Shown here one piece after another: positions 20,159-28,454 of a DNA stretch of 64,000 nt (position 1 is its first letter; each line of letters begins with the position of its first letter). The DNA is from Bradyrhizobium quebecense. GTDB lineage: Bacteria > Pseudomonadota > Alphaproteobacteria > Rhizobiales > Xanthobacteraceae. The stretch covers positions 3,410,001-3,474,000 of the forward strand of contig NZ_CP088022.1 of the NCBI RefSeq assembly GCF_013373795.3, written 5' to 3'. The translations under genes were made by a program, and so were the position numbers. Under the pieces are notes generated by a model that saw nothing but the letters and a program-made list of their open reading frames with translations, was not told the DNA's origin and did no database searches.

Positions 20159-21031
20159 TTAAGCGCGGCGGTTGACCACCAGCACCGCGGCGGCGCAGGC
20201 GGCCATGCCGGCGATCGATACCGGATCGAGCCGCTCGCCGAACAGGATGTAGGCCATCAACGCGGTTACCGCCGGCACCAGATAGAACAGGCTCGCGACC
20301 GAGGTCGCGGCATGGTGACGGATCAGCCAATACAGCAGCCCGATCGAGCCGATCGACAGCGCGAACACCAGCCAGGCGATCGCCAGCACGAACTCGCTGG
20401 TCCAATGCACGACGTTGGTCTCGAACAGCCAGGCGCCGATGCCGAAAAAGATCGTCACCGCGACGTACTGCACGAGATTGCCGGCGCGCCAGTCGATCTG
20501 GTTGCAGTAGCGGCGCTGGTAGAGCGTGCCAAGCGTGATGCTGATCAGCGAGACGCCCGAGGCAAGCCAGCCCCACCCCGCATCGCCCGTCATCGGCCGG
20601 TTGTGCAGGATCAGCACGACGCCGGCGAGACCGAGCAGCAGTCCGCCCCATTGCAGCGGCGTGACGCGCTCGCCGAGCCAGCGGTTGGCGATGGTCGAGG
20701 TCAGGATCGGCTGCAGGCCCGGGATCAACGCCGACAGGCCCGCGGGAATCGAATGCGCGATCGCAATCGCGGTGCCGCCGAGATAGAAGCCGTGCACCAG
20801 GATGCCGGCCACCGCACTGTGGAAAACGCCTGTCCGGTCGGGCCATTTCGGCCGTGCGACCGCGGCGATGACCGTCATCACCATCACCACGAACGCCATC
20901 CTGATCGCCAGATAAGTCAGCGGCTCCGCATTGTTGATGACGTATTTGGTGCCGATGAATCCCGTGCTCCACAGCACGACAAAAATCGCCGGCGCCAGGC
21001 GAGCGGCAGTTTCCTCGAAGCTCTTGTTCAT
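20159..21031 (-). CDS. DMT-superfamily (EamA) transporter
   Basis: 290 residues forming ten hydrophobic helices in two EamA repeats. The first repeat ends near GGTAIAIAHSIPAGLSALIPGLQPILTS, the characteristic end-of-repeat helix. The second ends at SVASLFYLVPAVTALMAYILFGERLDP. Relatives export amino acids, drugs or metabolites; the substrate cannot be told. It converges with the photolyase gene, with eight bases between the two stops. Confidence 0.88.
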   Translation of the reverse strand: MNKSFEETAARLAPAIFVVLWSTGFIGTKYVINNAEPLTYLAIRMAFVVMVMTVIAAVARPKWPDRTGVFHSAVAGILVHGFYLGGTAIAIAHSIPAGLSALIPGLQPILTSTIANRWLGERVTPLQWGGLLLGLAGVVLILHNRPMTGDAGWGWLASGVSLISITLGTLYQRRYCNQIDWRAGNLVQYVAVTIFFGIGAWLFETNVVHWTSEFVLAIAWLVFALSIGSIGLLYWLIRHHAATSVASLFYLVPAVTALMAYILFGERLDPVSIAGMAACAAAVLVVNRRA

Positions 21032-21231
21032 TGCAGGCCGTCATTGCCCGAAGATCAGGCAGCGGGCAATCGCGAATTTCCATGGCGTTGCTGGGTGCGC
21101 CCCGAAGAACGGTGTCATCACCCGCGCATGCGGGAACTATCGCTGAAGGGCCTCAGGGTGAGTGAAGGGCGGCCGTATGCCACCCTCGTCATCGTCGGTC
21201 ACGACCGCTATTGCTGCTCGGCCGGACTATC

Positions 21232-21477
21232 GTGCCCGATCCAACGCTGTTCGGCACCGCCTTCGTGCCGATCACGTTCGACACTTTCCGCTACTGGAAG
21301 GCCAGGTCGATCGAGCATCTGCAGCGGTTGAACGATCGCGTCATGGAGATCCACCGCATTCAGCAGGAGTTCGGCTATTGCGCCATCCCTGACGACGACG
21401 ATGACGATCCCTCCCCGCCCTACCGGACGGCTCTTCTCCAGCGGTCGAAGGAACTGGGCGTGATACGGACGACGTGA
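21232..21477 (+). CDS. Hypothetical protein with acidic run
   Basis: 81 residues from a GTG start (VPDPTLFGTAFVPITFDTFRYWK). The middle is a helix (SIEHLQRLNDRVMEIHRIQQEFG) followed by a run of six aspartates (CAIPDDDDDDPSPP). I do not recognise it. A TTG at 21211 in the same frame is an alternative start. The codon bias is ordinary and no ribosome site is obvious, so this is tentative. Confidence 0.35.
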   Translation: MPDPTLFGTAFVPITFDTFRYWKARSIEHLQRLNDRVMEIHRIQQEFGYCAIPDDDDDDPSPPYRTALLQRSKELGVIRTT

Positions 21478-21507
21478 CGGCACGCGGAGACAGCGCACGT
21501 CAGATCG

Positions 21508-21957
21508 TCATCTGAGGTGATACTTCCTGCCGTTCGTGTTCGGGTCGGTATTGTCGCTTGTCGAGAACATCAAGGCCGGCCCGAAATAGCCCCAGCGATC
21601 CCGGTAAAGTCCGAATCGGCCGGCGCCCTTGTCGATGATCTCTTGCTGGGTGCTATTCGCCGGGCCGAGAAGCCTGTCATCCTCATACATCCGGGCAGTC
21701 TTGATCTCGCCATCCACGTATTTGACCGGGACGAGAAACGCGTGCCCCTGATAAAAGTGAAAGGTGCCGCGCAGCAGTTGCCGGTCGATCGGGCTCGCCG
21801 GAACCAGATAAAGCAATGCACTCGACGCCAGGGCAAAAAGCGTCGATCCGATCACGATGCGCGTACTGGCGGATATCCTCAACGGCACTTTCCCCGGGCT
21901 CTTGCTCGCCAGGCGTGTCCATAGCGCGCGGGTCCATCGCATACAACCGACGGGCAT
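21508..21957 (-). CDS. Hypothetical membrane-anchored protein
   Basis: 149 residues. A basic N-terminus is followed by one hydrophobic helix (about 32-50, TRIVIGSTLFALASSALLYLV). An extracytoplasmic domain follows, with many tyrosines and charged residues (LLRGTFHFYQGHAFLVPVKYVDGEIKTARMYEDD). No motif is recognised. It lies at the edge of a region with short or broken genes. Met6 is an alternative start. Confidence 0.5.
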   Translation of the reverse strand: MPVGCMRWTRALWTRLASKSPGKVPLRISASTRIVIGSTLFALASSALLYLVPASPIDRQLLRGTFHFYQGHAFLVPVKYVDGEIKTARMYEDDRLLGPANSTQQEIIDKGAGRFGLYRDRWGYFGPALMFSTSDNTDPNTNGRKYHLR

Positions 21958-22097
21958 CCGCTACCGGTATGCGGCCGGTGCGGAAGCCGAATTGACAGGC
22001 CGCATGTCCGCACAGAGCAAGCGTCAGATCGTGGTCGCGCGTCCGGCGAAGTTGCCTAGCCGAGGCATTGCGCCATGCCTGACAGCGCCGCCGCCTG

Positions 22098-22387
22098 ATG
22101 GCTGCGCGCAGTTCGCAGGCTGAGGAATATGAAGGCAGCTCCGGCTCCCTTGCACGTCTCGTCCTGAGCGAAACCGGCCTGACGTTCGGCCGTTGGCGCC
22201 AGCAGCTGCATTTGATCGTCGCGTTGCGTGAGCTGTCGGCCGGTGTGACGTTCAGCAGGTCTCGACCGCGCTCGGCTATGAATCCGTCACGGCGTTCATC
22301 ACCATGTTCAAGAAGGCGCTCGGCAAGCCGCCGGCAAAATATCTCAGCGACATCGTGCAAAGCGGCGGTTCGGCTTTTGCGGCGTGA
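22098..22387 (+). pseudogene. Remnant of an AraC-family regulator gene (frameshifted, 5' part lost)
   Basis: Only the C-terminal DNA-binding half is left. One frame gives LARLVLSETGLTFGRWRQQL and then LIVALRELSAG. After about base 22250 the homology continues in another frame as VSTALGYESVTAFITMFKKALGKPPAKYL, ending at the TGA at 22385-22387. One missing base near 22250 would join them. The two pieces are the two helix-turn-helix motifs of AraC proteins that follow a cupin sensor domain. No sensor domain or start is found upstream, so the gene is decayed. A sequencing error could explain the shift but not the missing front. Confidence 0.65.
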
Positions 22388-22711
22388 TGGGCTCCGGCTT
22401 CGGTCCCTTCTGGCAAGGACGGCCGCCGACCGCCGGCCAAAGCTCGCAAATGCGTGATCAGGCGCCACCACCGGTTGCCTTCATTTGGGCACGTATCGGG
22501 AACAGGCTGTGGAACCAGGACGCAAAGGCGGCCGCCGCAGGGGGTGCCTGCAATTGACGTATCGATCCCACAGCAGCTGGCAGGACGTGGATCTGCGCAA
22601 TCTCGTTCGGGTCATCTCGGCCTGCACCCTCGGACTCTGGGCATTTGCGGCCGGCCTCCTGATCGGGACCTTCCTGTTTTCATGACTGGCTTGGTGGACG
22701 CGCCGCCCGGT
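22388..22711. other. Gap after the AraC remnant, only a doubtful ORF
   Basis: This stretch of about 320 bases has no convincing gene. A short frame (22485-22685, TTG start) is listed separately at low confidence. I saw no repeat or RNA gene. Confidence 0.4.
22485..22685 (+). CDS. Possible small membrane protein
   Basis: Up to 66 residues. The C-terminal part (LRNLVRVISACTLGLWAFAAGLLIGTFLF) is a convincing single transmembrane helix. The N-terminal third (EPGRKGGRRRG) looks like non-coding translation, so the true start may be a later TTG (about 22555, giving TYRSHSSWQDVD). No clear ribosome site is seen. It is reported because a hydrophobic helix ending cleanly at a stop is unusual for random high-G+C sequence. 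Confidence 0.3.
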   Translation: MGTYREQAVEPGRKGGRRRGCLQLTYRSHSSWQDVDLRNLVRVISACTLGLWAFAAGLLIGTFLFS

Positions 22712-22834
22712 CTACCCGCCGCTCAGGTGATGTGCGGCGACGAACAGGACGAGCGCGCTCAGCACCAACGCTGACGCGGCGCCGGCAACGCCGCGGGCGA
22801 GTTCAGCCTTCGAAAGATTGGACCTGGTTGCCAT
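22712..22834 (-). CDS. 40-residue single-span membrane protein
   Basis: It starts MATRSNLSKAELARGVAGAA, has one hydrophobic helix (ASALVLSALVLFVAAHH) and ends LSGG. An exact AGGAGG five bases before the ATG makes translation likely despite the small size. Longer in-frame starts lack such support. The function is unknown; small single-span proteins of this sort often bind larger membrane complexes, but nothing here identifies a partner. Confidence 0.6.
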   Translation of the reverse strand: MATRSNLSKAELARGVAGAASALVLSALVLFVAAHHLSGG

Positions 22835-23067
22835 CACAACCTCCTGCGCGTGCGAGCTGAGGCCGGTCCGTTCCGGCGGTGAGGCTCGCTCTCGCTGCTC
22901 GGACCACAATCGCATCATGAGGATGAACGCATCATGAGCAAAACGAATGGCCCGTGCTGCCGGTTCCAAATTCTAACCGCAGGGTTTCGGATCGCGGGCA
23001 CTGGCCGCACGCGGCAAGCGCGCAAAGCCGCGCTGGAAGAAGGTCCGGAGCGCGCGAGCGTCCGCGC

Positions 23068-23514
23068 CTACCACTCTTCCGGACAGGGATCGACGATCTT
23101 CCAGAGATCGACGCCGTTCCTGATCTTCTTCATCTCGGTGGTGAGACCGCCGTTGCGGCGGATCCAGTCCTTCACCGTGTCGGGATAGTAGGACATCAGG
23201 TCGGAGGTGCCCTCGAGGCTCGTGACCTTGATGCCGAAGGTGAAGGCCTTGTCGTAATAGGCCTGGTGGAAGCCGATGCTCGCCTTCGGCGTCACGCAAA
23301 TCTTGTTCAGCGGCACGATGCCGAACACCAGCGTGCAGGCCGAATTGCAGATGCCGTCGATCACGACCCGCTCGCGGCGCTCGCGGATCTGCTTGTACTT
23401 GGCCTTGTACTCCTCGACATAGCCGCCATGGTCGCGCGTGATGTGCAGAACGGCTCGCGCTGGCGTGACCGCCAGAACCGAGAGCAGCAAAGCGACAAGG
23501 GGCGTGATGCGCAT
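23068..23514 (-). CDS. Exported ClpP/crotonase-like fold protein
   Basis: 148 residues with a signal peptide (about 1-21). The core VVIDGICNSACTLVFGIVPLNK, followed by ICVTPKASIGFHQA, resembles the ClpP-like periplasmic protein group. The possible catalytic residues are Ser58 (in CNSAC) and His83 (in GFH). Two cysteines around the serine (Cys56 and Cys60) and one at Cys73 may form a disulphide. Its activity as a peptidase is untested and the substrate is unknown. The neighbours give no functional hint. Confidence 0.65.
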   Translation of the reverse strand: MRITPLVALLLSVLAVTPARAVLHITRDHGGYVEEYKAKYKQIRERRERVVIDGICNSACTLVFGIVPLNKICVTPKASIGFHQAYYDKAFTFGIKVTSLEGTSDLMSYYPDTVKDWIRRNGGLTTEMKKIRNGVDLWKIVDPCPEEW

Positions 23515-23736
23515 GGAATGTTCGAAACCGAGGGAAAGGCAGCCCGGGCGGACCTGACCGCAAGACTCTGGCCGGACTGTGTTGGCAATCCGTTAAGCAT
23601 CCCCAAAAAGGCAAAATTTGGCGCGCTGTGACTGATTTCCCGCAGCTTTTGGCCAGATTCCGGGTTAGATGAAGCGTCAGAGGATCTTGGACCGGCTGCG
23701 CAAGCCGATTCCATCGTGAATGCCAGGAGGCCGCCA

Positions 23737-24024
23737 ATGACCAAGACCAAGCTTTTCGCCGCCCTCGCCGTGACCGTTTCCCTGGCGATCCCGGCCCTCA
23801 CCCCGGCTGCAGCGGCCGACCTCTCGGCCACCCCGCGCCACCACCGGCATCACCACCACCACGCTTATTGGGGCCTGCCCTACCACATCAGCTATCTGCA
23901 CAATTACGGCCCGGGCCCGGCCGCCGGCAGCTTCGCCTATTACGACGGCCCGTCGACCAACAAGTGCTACCAGGGCTCGGCCGCCTATATCGGCCAGGAT
24001 CATCGCCGGCATCCCTGCTTCTGA
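23737..24024 (+). CDS. Small secreted His-rich protein
   Basis: 95 residues. A signal peptide (MTKTKLFAALAVTVSLAIPALTPAAAA) is followed by a polyhistidine run (PRHHRHHHHHAYWG) and a glycine/proline/tyrosine-rich part ending with two cysteines (NKCYQGSAAYIGQDHRRHPCF). The histidines could bind metal; this is inference only. AGGAGG six bases before the ATG fixes the start. It lies just upstream of tRNA-Arg on the same strand. Confidence 0.7.
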   Translation: MTKTKLFAALAVTVSLAIPALTPAAAADLSATPRHHRHHHHHAYWGLPYHISYLHNYGPGPAAGSFAYYDGPSTNKCYQGSAAYIGQDHRRHPCF

Positions 24025-24109
24025 GCTCAAAGCAAGGCCGGCGGGACGCGCGGACGCCGTGCCGTCCCTGCTGGCCCCGACGGCCCAAGTCTGATAATCG
24101 ACCCGCAAC

Positions 24110-24186
24110 GCGCTCGTAGCTCAGCTGGATAGAGCATCGGATTTCGATTCCGAGGGTCGGGAGTTCGAATCTCTCCGAGCGCGCCA
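24110..24186 (+). tRNA. tRNA-Arg (anticodon TCG)
   Basis: A 77-base cloverleaf. The seven-base acceptor stem GCGCTCG/CGAGCGC pairs perfectly, with discriminator G and an encoded CCA. The D-arm GCTCAGCTGGATAGAGC, the anticodon stem TCGGA/TCCGA with loop TTTCGAT (anticodon at 24144-24146), and the T-arm GGGAGTTCGAATCTCTC are all normal. It would read CGA codons, and through a modified first base other CGN codons. Confidence 0.96.
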
Positions 24187-24346
24187 CTAGCGCACCACCC
24201 AAATCGATTGGACTTGCCTGGTTTCTGACGCCCCCCGGCGACATGGAACCGGCCGATTAACGCTCCCGCGGTTTGGGCTTCCCTTCCCCTTGACGCTGTT
24301 GGGCGCCGGGGTGATAGGCTACCGGCATTTCAAACGGCCATTTTGA

Positions 24347-25204
24347 ATGAACGATTTATCGGGATTGAAGCAGCTTTTGCTGGTGGTTTTGATCTTCGTG
24401 CCTTTCGAGCGACTGCTCGCCGCGAGGCCTCAGAAGATTCTCAGGCGTGGCCTGCTGACCGACATGGCCTTCCTGTTTCTCAACGGGTGGCTGGTGGTAG
24501 GCGGCGTGATCGCCATCATGACGGCGGCCGTTCTGGTCAATCAGTCGATCCTGCCGGCAGCGCTGACGCAGACGATCGGCGATCTTCCGTATCTGGTGCA
24601 AGTGCCCATCGTGATCCTGATCGCGGACCTCGGCGTCTACTGGACGCACCGCATCCTGCACGTCGTGCCTGCCATGTGGGAAATCCATTCCGTTCATCAC
24701 GCGGTCGAGGAACTGGATTGGCTCGCTGCGGTTCATCAGCACCCGCTCGACGTCATCTTCATGAAGGCCGGGGCGCTGTTTCCGCTTTACGCACTCGGTT
24801 TCTCCGCGGAAGCGATCGCCACTTACCTTCTGATCTACTTCTGGCAGACCTGGCTGGTTCACGCCAATGTCCGCCTGAACTACGGACCACTGCGACACAT
24901 CCTGGTGTCGCCGGAATTTCACCACTGGCACCACAGCAGCGAGACGGAAGCCAGGGACAAGAACTTCGCCGGACTGTTCTCGTTCTACGATGTGCTGTTC
25001 GGGAGCGCCCACCTTCCGAAGGGGCAGAATCCCAAGACATTTGGCGTCGATCATCCAATGCCTTCCAGCTATCTGGCGCTCCTGGCCTACCCGATCGTCG
25101 CGTGGACCTCGAAGCGCAAGCGCAACGACCCGCCAGCCGCCCAACCTCACATGCCAAGTGGTGGCGAGCCTGCGCAGCCGCGCCAGAGCGCGCCGCTGAG
25201 CTAA
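24347..25204 (+). CDS. Sterol desaturase/fatty acid hydroxylase family membrane protein
   Basis: 285 residues with about four to five hydrophobic helices. The histidine clusters of integral-membrane di-iron oxygenases are present: HRILH near 104-108, HSVHH near 117-121 and HHWHH near 194-198. It probably hydroxylates or desaturates a lipid. The C-terminus is hydrophilic and proline-rich. There is no clear ribosome site. Its stop overlaps the stop of the AraC gene on the other strand by four bases. A second di-iron membrane enzyme (AlkB) lies beyond that regulator. Confidence 0.88.
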   Translation: MNDLSGLKQLLLVVLIFVPFERLLAARPQKILRRGLLTDMAFLFLNGWLVVGGVIAIMTAAVLVNQSILPAALTQTIGDLPYLVQVPIVILIADLGVYWTHRILHVVPAMWEIHSVHHAVEELDWLAAVHQHPLDVIFMKAGALFPLYALGFSAEAIATYLLIYFWQTWLVHANVRLNYGPLRHILVSPEFHHWHHSSETEARDKNFAGLFSFYDVLFGSAHLPKGQNPKTFGVDHPMPSSYLALLAYPIVAWTSKRKRNDPPAAQPHMPSGGEPAQPRQSAPLS

Positions 25205-26211
25205 CTCCGCAGGCTCTTGTCGCCGAACCAGCGCCGGCAGGCGCGGCTGAAGCTCGTTGCGTCGGTGTAGCCGAGCGCGGCCGCCATCTCGTCGCGCGAT
25301 TGCGTGCCCGCCGCGAGCATTGTCCGGGCGCGCTCGCGCAGCACGCCGTCGAGCAGCGGCCGGAAGGCGCAGCCCGCCTCCGCCAGCCGCCGCACCAGCG
25401 TCCGCCGCGAGGTGCCGACGAGGCGCGCGGCCTCCTCCTCGCCGAGCCGCTGCGGCAGCCGCGCCGCAATCAGGCTCTCGACGATCCGCGCCAGCGCCGC
25501 GGTGTCCGAGCGCGGCTTCTCGATTTCCTCGAGCGCTTCGATGGCCTTGGCGTGCAATTCCGGATCGGCAAACGGCGAAGCCCGCGCGCATAGCTGCTTG
25601 GGCACGTCGAAGATGAAGGCGGCGGCGTTGAACTTCACGGCGCAGGAATAATACGGCATCAGCCGCTCCACGCCCGCAGGCGGCGGCCAGGGAAACTGCA
25701 AGGTCGCCTGATCGATCGCATCCTCGAGCAGCTGCGCATAGACCGCATGCACGTTGAGGCTGACCGCCAGCGCCACGGTGCGCCATAGCGCGGCATCCAT
25801 GGCGACCGCAGGAGAGATTTCAATCTGGATCGAGCGCGGTGTTGTGCGCAGCCGGTTACGGATGAAGGGCGCGCGGGTCGACCCGAAGCGCGCGCCGGTG
25901 TTGAGCGCGTCCGCGATGGTCGGCGCCGTCCTGGTCGCGACGTCGAGCGCGCCTTGCAGCGATGTCGACCAAACCGCCGCGGCCGACAACGGCCACAGCT
26001 CACCATGCCGGCGAGTGATGTTGGCGGCGAGGATCATCAGCGACGACACCGGCATGTGAGCGCCGGGCTGGTCGAGCACGTCCTGCTGGATTGCGGTGCC
26101 CTGCAGCAGCTCGTCGCGTTCGCCCCGCGTCTTGCCGAACGCCCGCACCAGCGCCCGCGCATAGCTCACGGACACCGGCGTGCGAAGGGCATCGGCCTCC
26201 GATCCCTGCAT
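25201..26211 (-). CDS. AraC-family transcriptional regulator, probably of alkB
   Basis: 336 residues. The N-terminal two-thirds form the ligand-binding domain of the AraC group with an arabinose-binding-like region (about 20-210). The C-terminal helix-turn-helix pair is clear: LVGTSRRTLVRRLAEAG, then MAAALGYTDATSFSRACRRWFG. The start at 26211 gives the normal length. An open frame extends further upstream but is not protein-like. It is divergent from alkB with 175 bases between starts, the usual arrangement of an activator and its target. Confidence 0.86.
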   Translation of the reverse strand: MQGSEADALRTPVSVSYARALVRAFGKTRGERDELLQGTAIQQDVLDQPGAHMPVSSLMILAANITRRHGELWPLSAAAVWSTSLQGALDVATRTAPTIADALNTGARFGSTRAPFIRNRLRTTPRSIQIEISPAVAMDAALWRTVALAVSLNVHAVYAQLLEDAIDQATLQFPWPPPAGVERLMPYYSCAVKFNAAAFIFDVPKQLCARASPFADPELHAKAIEALEEIEKPRSDTAALARIVESLIAARLPQRLGEEEAARLVGTSRRTLVRRLAEAGCAFRPLLDGVLRERARTMLAAGTQSRDEMAAALGYTDATSFSRACRRWFGDKSLRS

Positions 26212-26386
26212 TGCCTTGGCGCCCTCCCTCGCGAGCGTCCAGCCGAACAGATCCGGTGGAACAGGTTTGGCGCAAAATGCCACAAAATTGGCCTGTTGGG
26301 AACTGGCGGCGCAGGCCCGCCTCGCGGCATCCTCTCTGCAACAACGGCGAAACGCCGCCTCGACAAGAAATGCTGGAGGGAATGCG

Positions 26387-27532
26387 ATGATCTTCACGGG
26401 CACCAATGCCGCTGGCGAAACGATCACCTACCGGGACGGCAAGCGCTATCTGTGGATGCTCTCGTTCATCCCGCCGCTGATCCCGCTACTGTCCTACTGG
26501 CTCTTCCTGCGGACGCACAATCCGCTGGTGACGCTGATTCCCTTCGTCTTCATCTTCATCCTGATCCCGCTGCTCGATGTCCTGTTCGGTGAGGACACCC
26601 ACAATCCGCCGGCGGAAGTGGTCGCCGCGATGGAGGCCGATCCGTATTATCTGCGGCTGGCGCGTATCACCGTGGTGTTTCCATGGATCAACTACGTCGC
26701 CCTGATCGCCTTCTTCGGCACGCAGGAGCTGCCGTGGTGGTCCTACGTCGCTTTGCTGCTCGGCGTCGGCACCATCAATGGCGGCGCGCTGTTGATCGGG
26801 CACGAGCTCGGCCACAAGGCTGACCGGCTCAACATCCTCTTCGGCATGCTCGCCAACTGCGCGGTGGGTTACGCCCATTTCCGCGTCGAGCACAATCGCG
26901 GCCATCACACCTGGGTCGCAACGCCGGAAGATCCCGCCAGCGCGCGATTCGGTGAATCGATCTATGCCTTCGCGACACGCGAGCTGCCGGGCGCCTTCAG
27001 GCGCGGCTGGCGCAATGAGGCCGAGCGGCTGACCCGGCGCGGCGAGCCGGTCTGGTCGGTCAACAACGAGATCCTGCAGGGCTTTGCGCTGACGCTCGTC
27101 GTCGCGGCCATCCTGATTGCGCTGTTCGGCTGGAAGGTCGCGCCGTTCATCGTCGCGCATCATTTCCTCGGCTGGTATGCGCTGACCCAGGCCAATTATG
27201 TCGAGCATTACGGATTGCTGCGCGAGAAGCTGCCGAACGGCCGCTACCAGGCGGTCGAGCCGCGCCACTCCTGGAACACCAACCACATCGTCTCGAACCT
27301 GATGACGTTCCATCTGCAACGTCATTCCGATCACCACGCCAACCCGATGCGCCCTTACCAGTCGCTGCGCGATTTCGACGACATCCCGCGGCTGCCGAAC
27401 GGCTACACCGGCATGTTCGGTCTTGCCGCGATCCCGCCGCTCTGGTTCCGCGTGATGGACCCGAAGACACTGGCGTGGGCCGGCGGCGACAAGAGCAAGC
27501 TCAATCTCGGCGACCGGCCGGTGAATGCATGA
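26387..27532 (+). CDS. alkB: Alkane 1-monooxygenase
   Basis: 381 residues with six predicted membrane helices. It adds oxygen to the terminal carbon of medium-chain alkanes, with electrons from rubredoxin. The histidine boxes of the di-iron centre are present: HELGHK, EHNRGHH and LQRHSDHH, together with the alkane-hydroxylase NYVEHYGLLR signature. The ATG at 26387 is preceded by GGAGGG six bases away. No rubredoxin or rubredoxin reductase gene is next to it, so these must be supplied elsewhere. The divergent AraC gene probably regulates it. Confidence 0.94.
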   Translation: MIFTGTNAAGETITYRDGKRYLWMLSFIPPLIPLLSYWLFLRTHNPLVTLIPFVFIFILIPLLDVLFGEDTHNPPAEVVAAMEADPYYLRLARITVVFPWINYVALIAFFGTQELPWWSYVALLLGVGTINGGALLIGHELGHKADRLNILFGMLANCAVGYAHFRVEHNRGHHTWVATPEDPASARFGESIYAFATRELPGAFRRGWRNEAERLTRRGEPVWSVNNEILQGFALTLVVAAILIALFGWKVAPFIVAHHFLGWYALTQANYVEHYGLLREKLPNGRYQAVEPRHSWNTNHIVSNLMTFHLQRHSDHHANPMRPYQSLRDFDDIPRLPNGYTGMFGLAAIPPLWFRVMDPKTLAWAGGDKSKLNLGDRPVNA

Positions 27533-27550
27533 TCGCGACGGGCGCCGCTT

Positions 27551-27952
27551 CTAGGTCTGCCCGGACCGCCGCTTCATCGCGCCGATGCCGAGGAACGAGC
27601 CGTTCACGGACGGATACTGGCTGGTGAATTCGAACGCATCGAAGCCAGGTGCTTCGAATTCCTTCAGCGCTTTCCAGAGCAGCGTCGTATCCGGACAGGC
27701 CTGGGAGTGGATGTCGTGATGTACGATGATGCTGGCGTGGGAGCGCACCAGCAGGTGATCCTGCATCGCACCGCGCAGGCTGTGATCGCCGTCGATGAAG
27801 ACGAAGTCGGGCTTCAGCCGATCGACATGCGCACCGACCAGCGGTGACGTTGAATAGGCCTGGAGATAGACCGGCTCGATGTCAGTCTCCTCCTCCTTCA
27901 ACGGCGCAAGCGCGCATCCCGGGCGGAGAATCTTGCCGCCGCCGGTTTTCAC
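27551..27952 (-). pseudogene. N-terminally truncated SAM-dependent methyltransferase-like gene
   Basis: The 133-residue frame holds FVFIDGDHSLRGAMQDHLLV and ASIIVHHDIHSQACPDTTLLWKAL. These correspond to strands 4 and 5 of a class I methyltransferase of the Methyltransferase_24 group. The glycine-rich SAM-binding motif that should come before them is absent, so half the fold is missing. The GTG at 27952 overlaps the stop of the upstream frame (GTGA) and may be fortuitous. It is probably non-functional. A specialised short protein cannot be excluded. Confidence 0.5.
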
Positions 27953-28318
27953 CCGCTCGGGATCTTCCGGCGGACAGCCTCCACGCCGGCGTCGGTCACG
28001 CGATATTTCCGTCCCATCTCCGGGAGGATCCAGCCCTTCTCGATCATTCCGGCAATGGTGCTCGGGCCGACACCCGCAGGAAACGGCCGGCGATTTCGGA
28101 TCGCGTCAATTGCGACCCGCTCGAGATGGGTGGCGACATGCGAGGGGCGCGCGCGAAACGCCTTTGCCATGATGAGGACCGACAGCACTTCGGCGCGACG
28201 GCGCACGGCCGAAGCGCTGCGGGTCAGTTCGTTGCTGATCGAGAGCGTTCTTGCCGGCCCTGGCGAGTTCTCTGAGCTTCTCGTCCTCGTCAGAGCTCCA
28301 GCGCCGCACGATTCCCAT
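27949..28318 (-). pseudogene. Frameshifted Myb/SANT-like small regulator gene
   Basis: The first frame starts MGIVRRWSSDEDEKLRELARAGKNA (ATG at 28318, GAGGG upstream). The rest of the same motif continues in another frame as LSISNELTRSASAVRRRAEVLSV. Together they give one SANT/Myb-like DNA-binding motif of a kind common as small rhizobial proteins. The second frame goes on for about 70 residues with a winged-helix-like end (VGPSTIAGMIEKGWI...KYRVTDAGVEAVRRKIP). The shift lies at about 28240. It is a decayed gene or a sequencing error. Two separate genes is the alternative, but the second has no ribosome site. Confidence 0.5.
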
Positions 28319-28454
28319 CTGGCCCTCACCGCCTGGATACCCATCTCGAACCGATGCATACGCAGGCGGCGCTGATTTGCCATGTGACTTTCGGCACCTC
28401 TTGATGTGACGTTGGAGACTGTCGCCATCAGGAAGGCCGATTTCGAAAACGCTC

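Noticed and set aside
19221..21331. Two long frames overlapping photolyase and DMT genes
   Set aside because: Both run through the end of one real gene and into another on the other strand; no domain is recognisable.
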